From Calothrix sp. MO_192.B10 (GTDB lineage Bacteria > Cyanobacteriota > Cyanobacteriia > Cyanobacteriales > Nostocaceae), in assembly GCA_030065055.1 (NCBI GenBank), contig JASJDS010000030.1, positions 1 to 46,212 on the forward strand: a stretch of DNA of 46,212 nucleotides, written 5' to 3'. The notes under the pieces were generated by a model. That model was given only the letters and a program-made list of their open reading frames with translations, had not been told where the DNA came from and searched no databases. The translations under genes and the position numbers were made by a program. Positions 43,798-46,212 of this stretch are shown piece by piece. Numbering within the stretch: the stretch's first letter is position 1; every line of letters begins with the position of its first letter.

Positions 43798-44670
43798 TTA
43801 ATTCATCCAGTACCGGGTACCAAAACATCCACAGGACAAAGCCGCAATATTGGCTGCGGATGCTAAAGCAGCAGGAAAATTATGATTTTCTTGGAGAATA
43901 TAGTGACAAAAAGCACCATGAAAAACATCTCCTGCACCTAAGGTATCTACAGCTTGGATCTGAGGAACTTCAAGGCGATCGCTTTTACCTTTAAGATTGT
44001 ATATAATAGGTTGTTCTCCGTGGGTAATGGCAATATAGGGGATATTAAAGTCACGCAGGTAGGCAAAAACTTCGGCTTCTTGATGGCAATTGGGAGGGAA
44101 AAAATTACTGGAACAAATGGCATAATCAACATAGGGTAGGATGTTCTCCAAACCAGGTTTCCAGCTACCACCATCAATGACCACAGGAATGTTCTTAGCC
44201 TTAGCTTTAGTAGCAATTTCCCGTCCTACTCCCATCTGATGCCCATCAATTAATACAATATCCACATCATCTAAAATACTAGTTGGTAGGTTCGTGCTAC
44301 TAGCTTGAAGTTTCACCGCATTCATGGAAATTACAGCCCTTTCCCCCGTTCCTTGGGTGACAATAATGGAAGACACAGGAGGTGGATTATTAGTTGTGGG
44401 GTGTAAATCTACAATTTGTACCTGCCTATCTGCCAAATCGCTGTGAATCAACTGTGTCATGGGGTGAGAACCAACCACTCCTGTAAGCGTAGCAGCATTA
44501 CCCAAATAGCTAAACGTCACCCCCGCATTGGTAGCAGGTCCGCCAGCCGCCGCTGTATAATCTGTAGCGACAATTTTCTGATTATTTTGGGGAGGAAAGT
44601 CAGCTAGATAAATTAAATCTAGGGTGACTAAACCCACAAATAAGCCGTGGTAGGATTTTAAACTTGCCAT
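43798..44670 (-). CDS. PfkB-family carbohydrate kinase
   Basis: The 290-residue ribokinase-fold kinase phosphorylates a sugar or nucleoside-like substrate with ATP; the substrate is not predictable here. The first PfkB motif is AAAGGPATNAGVTFSYLG and the second is DTLGAGDVFHGAFC, with catalytic Asp248 in the anion-hole GAGD. VVIDGGSWKPGLE and AAALASAANIAALSCG are other common blocks. The C-terminus ends soon after, giving a normal size. The gene lies alone between repeat-rich spacers, divergent from rsmI (260 bp). Confidence 0.9.
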   Translation of the reverse strand: MASLKSYHGLFVGLVTLDLIYLADFPPQNNQKIVATDYTAAAGGPATNAGVTFSYLGNAATLTGVVGSHPMTQLIHSDLADRQVQIVDLHPTTNNPPPVSSIIVTQGTGERAVISMNAVKLQASSTNLPTSILDDVDIVLIDGHQMGVGREIATKAKAKNIPVVIDGGSWKPGLENILPYVDYAICSSNFFPPNCHQEAEVFAYLRDFNIPYIAITHGEQPIIYNLKGKSDRLEVPQIQAVDTLGAGDVFHGAFCHYILQENHNFPAALASAANIAALSCGCFGTRYWMN

Positions 44671-44930
44671 ACATAAGTAATAAATAATAAGTAATAAGTA
44701 TAATGTTCTGTTTGTTGCCTGAACCTTAATCGTAGAGCCAAATTAGGATTAGGATTCCCAAGATTGAGTTATTCTCCAGGTTTTTTCCAGGTATCTCTAA
44801 CCTTTTTGTCTGATTGACTAATGGTAATTTTGATCAAATATTCCATCCTGGATAGTTGATCGCAATTACTATGACATAAAAAATTACTCCTATCAGTATT
44901 ACAAATTATTAATTACGAATTATTTCAGCC

Positions 44931-45818
44931 ATGCAAACCGATCGCAAACCAGGAATACTATATGTTGTAGGCACACCCATTGGCAACTTGGAAGATATGA
45001 CCTTTCGAGGGGTGCGAATTTTGCAAGCTGTAGATTTAATTGCTGCTGAAGATACTCGCCACACAGGTAAATTATTGCAACATTTTCAAATTCAGACCCC
45101 CCAAATAAGTTATCATGACCACAATCGCCGCAGTCGTATTCCTGAACTAGTAAAAAAACTAAAAATAGGACAAGCGATCGCTTTAGTCACAGATGCTGGA
45201 ATGCCCGGAATTTCCGATCCTGGCTATGAGCTAGTCAAAGCCTGTATTGATGAGGGTATATCTGTAGTTCCCATCCCCGGTGCAAGTGCAGTAATTACCG
45301 CCCTCAGTGCAGCCGGACTACCAACGGATAGGTTCGTATTTGAGGGGTTTTTACCTGCAAAAGCCACACAACGCCGTCAACAATTAGAATTACTCAAAAC
45401 CGAGCCTCGAACCCTAGTGTTCTATGAATCCCCCCACCGTTTAAAAGGGACTTTACAAGACTTGGGGAAAATTTTCGGTGATGAACGCCAAATCGTCATG
45501 GCAAGGGAGTTAACTAAATTTTACGAGCAATTTTGGCGCGGTACAATTGCCGCAGCACTTGCTTACTACCAAGAGGGGGAAAGAGAACCCCAAGGTGAAT
45601 ATACTTTAGTTGTGGCAGGTGCTATACCCAATCAAACCCAGCTTTCAGAAACTGAATTAAAAGCTGAATTGGCACAGATGATTAGCCAAGGGATATCCCG
45701 CTCCCAAGCTAGTCGAGAACTGGCAAAAATAACCTCCCTACCCCGTCGTCAACTCTATCAACTCGCATTAGCGATCGATATTAGCAAACAATCACCCGAA
45801 GTTCTAGAGAAACCATAA
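44931..45818 (+). CDS. rsmI: 16S rRNA (cytidine-1402-2'-O)-methyltransferase
   Basis: RsmI 2'-O-methylates C1402 of 16S rRNA with SAM, in the decoding centre. The 295 residues match the family. Motifs: GILYVVGTPIGNLEDMTFRGVRIL, AAEDTRHTGKLLQHF, HDHNRRSRIPELV, ALVTDAGMPGISDPGYELV, VPIPGASAVITALSAAGLP and FYESPHRLKGTLQDL. The C-terminal part (ISRSQASRELAKITSLPRRQLYQLAL) is the RsmI helical tail. The ATG at 44931 is preceded by no strong Shine-Dalgarno. A possible alternative is a few codons later. Confidence 0.96.
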   Translation: MQTDRKPGILYVVGTPIGNLEDMTFRGVRILQAVDLIAAEDTRHTGKLLQHFQIQTPQISYHDHNRRSRIPELVKKLKIGQAIALVTDAGMPGISDPGYELVKACIDEGISVVPIPGASAVITALSAAGLPTDRFVFEGFLPAKATQRRQQLELLKTEPRTLVFYESPHRLKGTLQDLGKIFGDERQIVMARELTKFYEQFWRGTIAAALAYYQEGEREPQGEYTLVVAGAIPNQTQLSETELKAELAQMISQGISRSQASRELAKITSLPRRQLYQLALAIDISKQSPEVLEKP

Positions 45819-46212
45819 TTCCCATGAATGCCTTGCCAGTGTCTGGGGGCGAACGAAAAAATGTGTGGGAGAGCCAAAATACTTATTACTTATTACTTAT
45901 TACTTATTAATGGTTGTGGCTTTTGAATTGAAGATAGTGTAGTATTGATTACATAATCCTTGTAAGATGGTATTCAGTACAACCATTACTATCTGGCAAG
46001 ACAATAGGCGCGCAACTCTGTCTCTTCAGAGCTTCAGATGTAGCACCAACGTTGGTTTTAACCAACGTCAAGAATGGTAAAATTAAGGCACGTCAGTACA
46101 AGACATTAAAACCTACCGGGGGACTCTCGGAAAGTAAACGCCCAACACCTGAATCGGCAGGGTTTTAAGGAAATATCAGTACTCCCAATTGGGTAAAGGT
46201 ATTGAGCCTGGG
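45819..46212. other. 394-bp edge region with STRR and hairpins
   Basis: It holds (ACTTATT)x4 at 45881-45908 and a perfect hairpin ACGTTGGT/ACCAACGT (46049-46068, loop TTTA). No gene start is recognised before the window ends. A 37-codon frame (45967-46080) contains the hairpin. The last 130 bases look structured (GGGGGACTCTCGG, CACCTGAATCGGCAGG) and may be a leader of a gene beyond the edge. Confidence 0.5.

Noticed and set aside
45939-45952. GTA-N8-TAC as an NtcA nitrogen-control site
   Set aside because: A -10 box at the usual distance of about 22 bp is absent, and a six-base pattern is expected about ten times by chance in a window this size.

Overview
The window comes from a filamentous, probably heterocyst-forming (Nostocales-type) cyanobacterium. 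Five things point there: many GCGATCGC-type HIP1 palindromes; abundant heptanucleotide short tandem repeats (STRRs) between genes; a DnaE C-terminal half that starts with a split-intein C fragment; cyanobacterial families (CrtH, CcsA, DUF1825, DUF3352, YggT/Ycf19); and hormogonium-polysaccharide (Hps) type genes. No rRNA, tRNA, CRISPR array or intact insertion sequence was recognised.

Layout. Positions 1-475 are a repeat-rich tail with a possible insertion-sequence end. Next come pdxH (-), an AI-2E/PerM-type permease (+), an 830-bp spacer holding a regularly spaced array of 56-bp palindromes, crtH (-), upp (+), a small GxxxG membrane protein (+), yggT (+), a secreted protein (-) and the minus-strand set DUF502-nusB-ftsY, whose spacers are swollen by repeats. 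Positions 11.8-16.6 kb hold a minus-strand polysaccharide/pilus-like group: HpsE-type glycosyltransferase, GspH-type pseudopilin, TIGR04282 transferase, HpsJ-like protein and a WaaE-like glycosyltransferase. Positions 17.4-24.7 kb are the accessory part: a RelE/ParE toxin-antitoxin pair with a palindromic candidate operator; a HEPN-like protein with an Rx4H motif and three zinc ribbons; a SWIM-DUF5691-MoxR operon; a small Cys-rich membrane protein; and a lone PD-(D/E)XK nuclease-like gene. Then follow dnaE-C (-), gatA, a DUF3352 gene and ccsA (+), a second HpsE-type glycosyltransferase overlapping another GT2 gene, htpG (+), a secreted-protein/pyrF pair (-), tyrS (-), a class A PBP (+), DUF1825 (-), a DnaJ-TPR protein (-), a PfkB kinase (-) and rsmI (+).

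How the genes work together. Most genes are unlinked housekeeping functions: vitamin B6, carotenoids, pyrimidines, translation, protein targeting, replication, cell wall, cytochrome c maturation. Coherent units are DUF502-nusB-ftsY, the Hps-like cluster, the toxin-antitoxin pair and SWIM-DUF5691-MoxR. The most interesting candidates for undescribed biology are the HEPN/triple-zinc-ribbon gene convergent with a SWIM-DUF5691-MoxR operon that ends without a local vWA partner, and the palindrome array with centre spacings of 129, 129 and 139 bp. The spacers also show small repeats nested inside other repeats, and an exact 76-bp inverted duplicate at opposite ends of the window.
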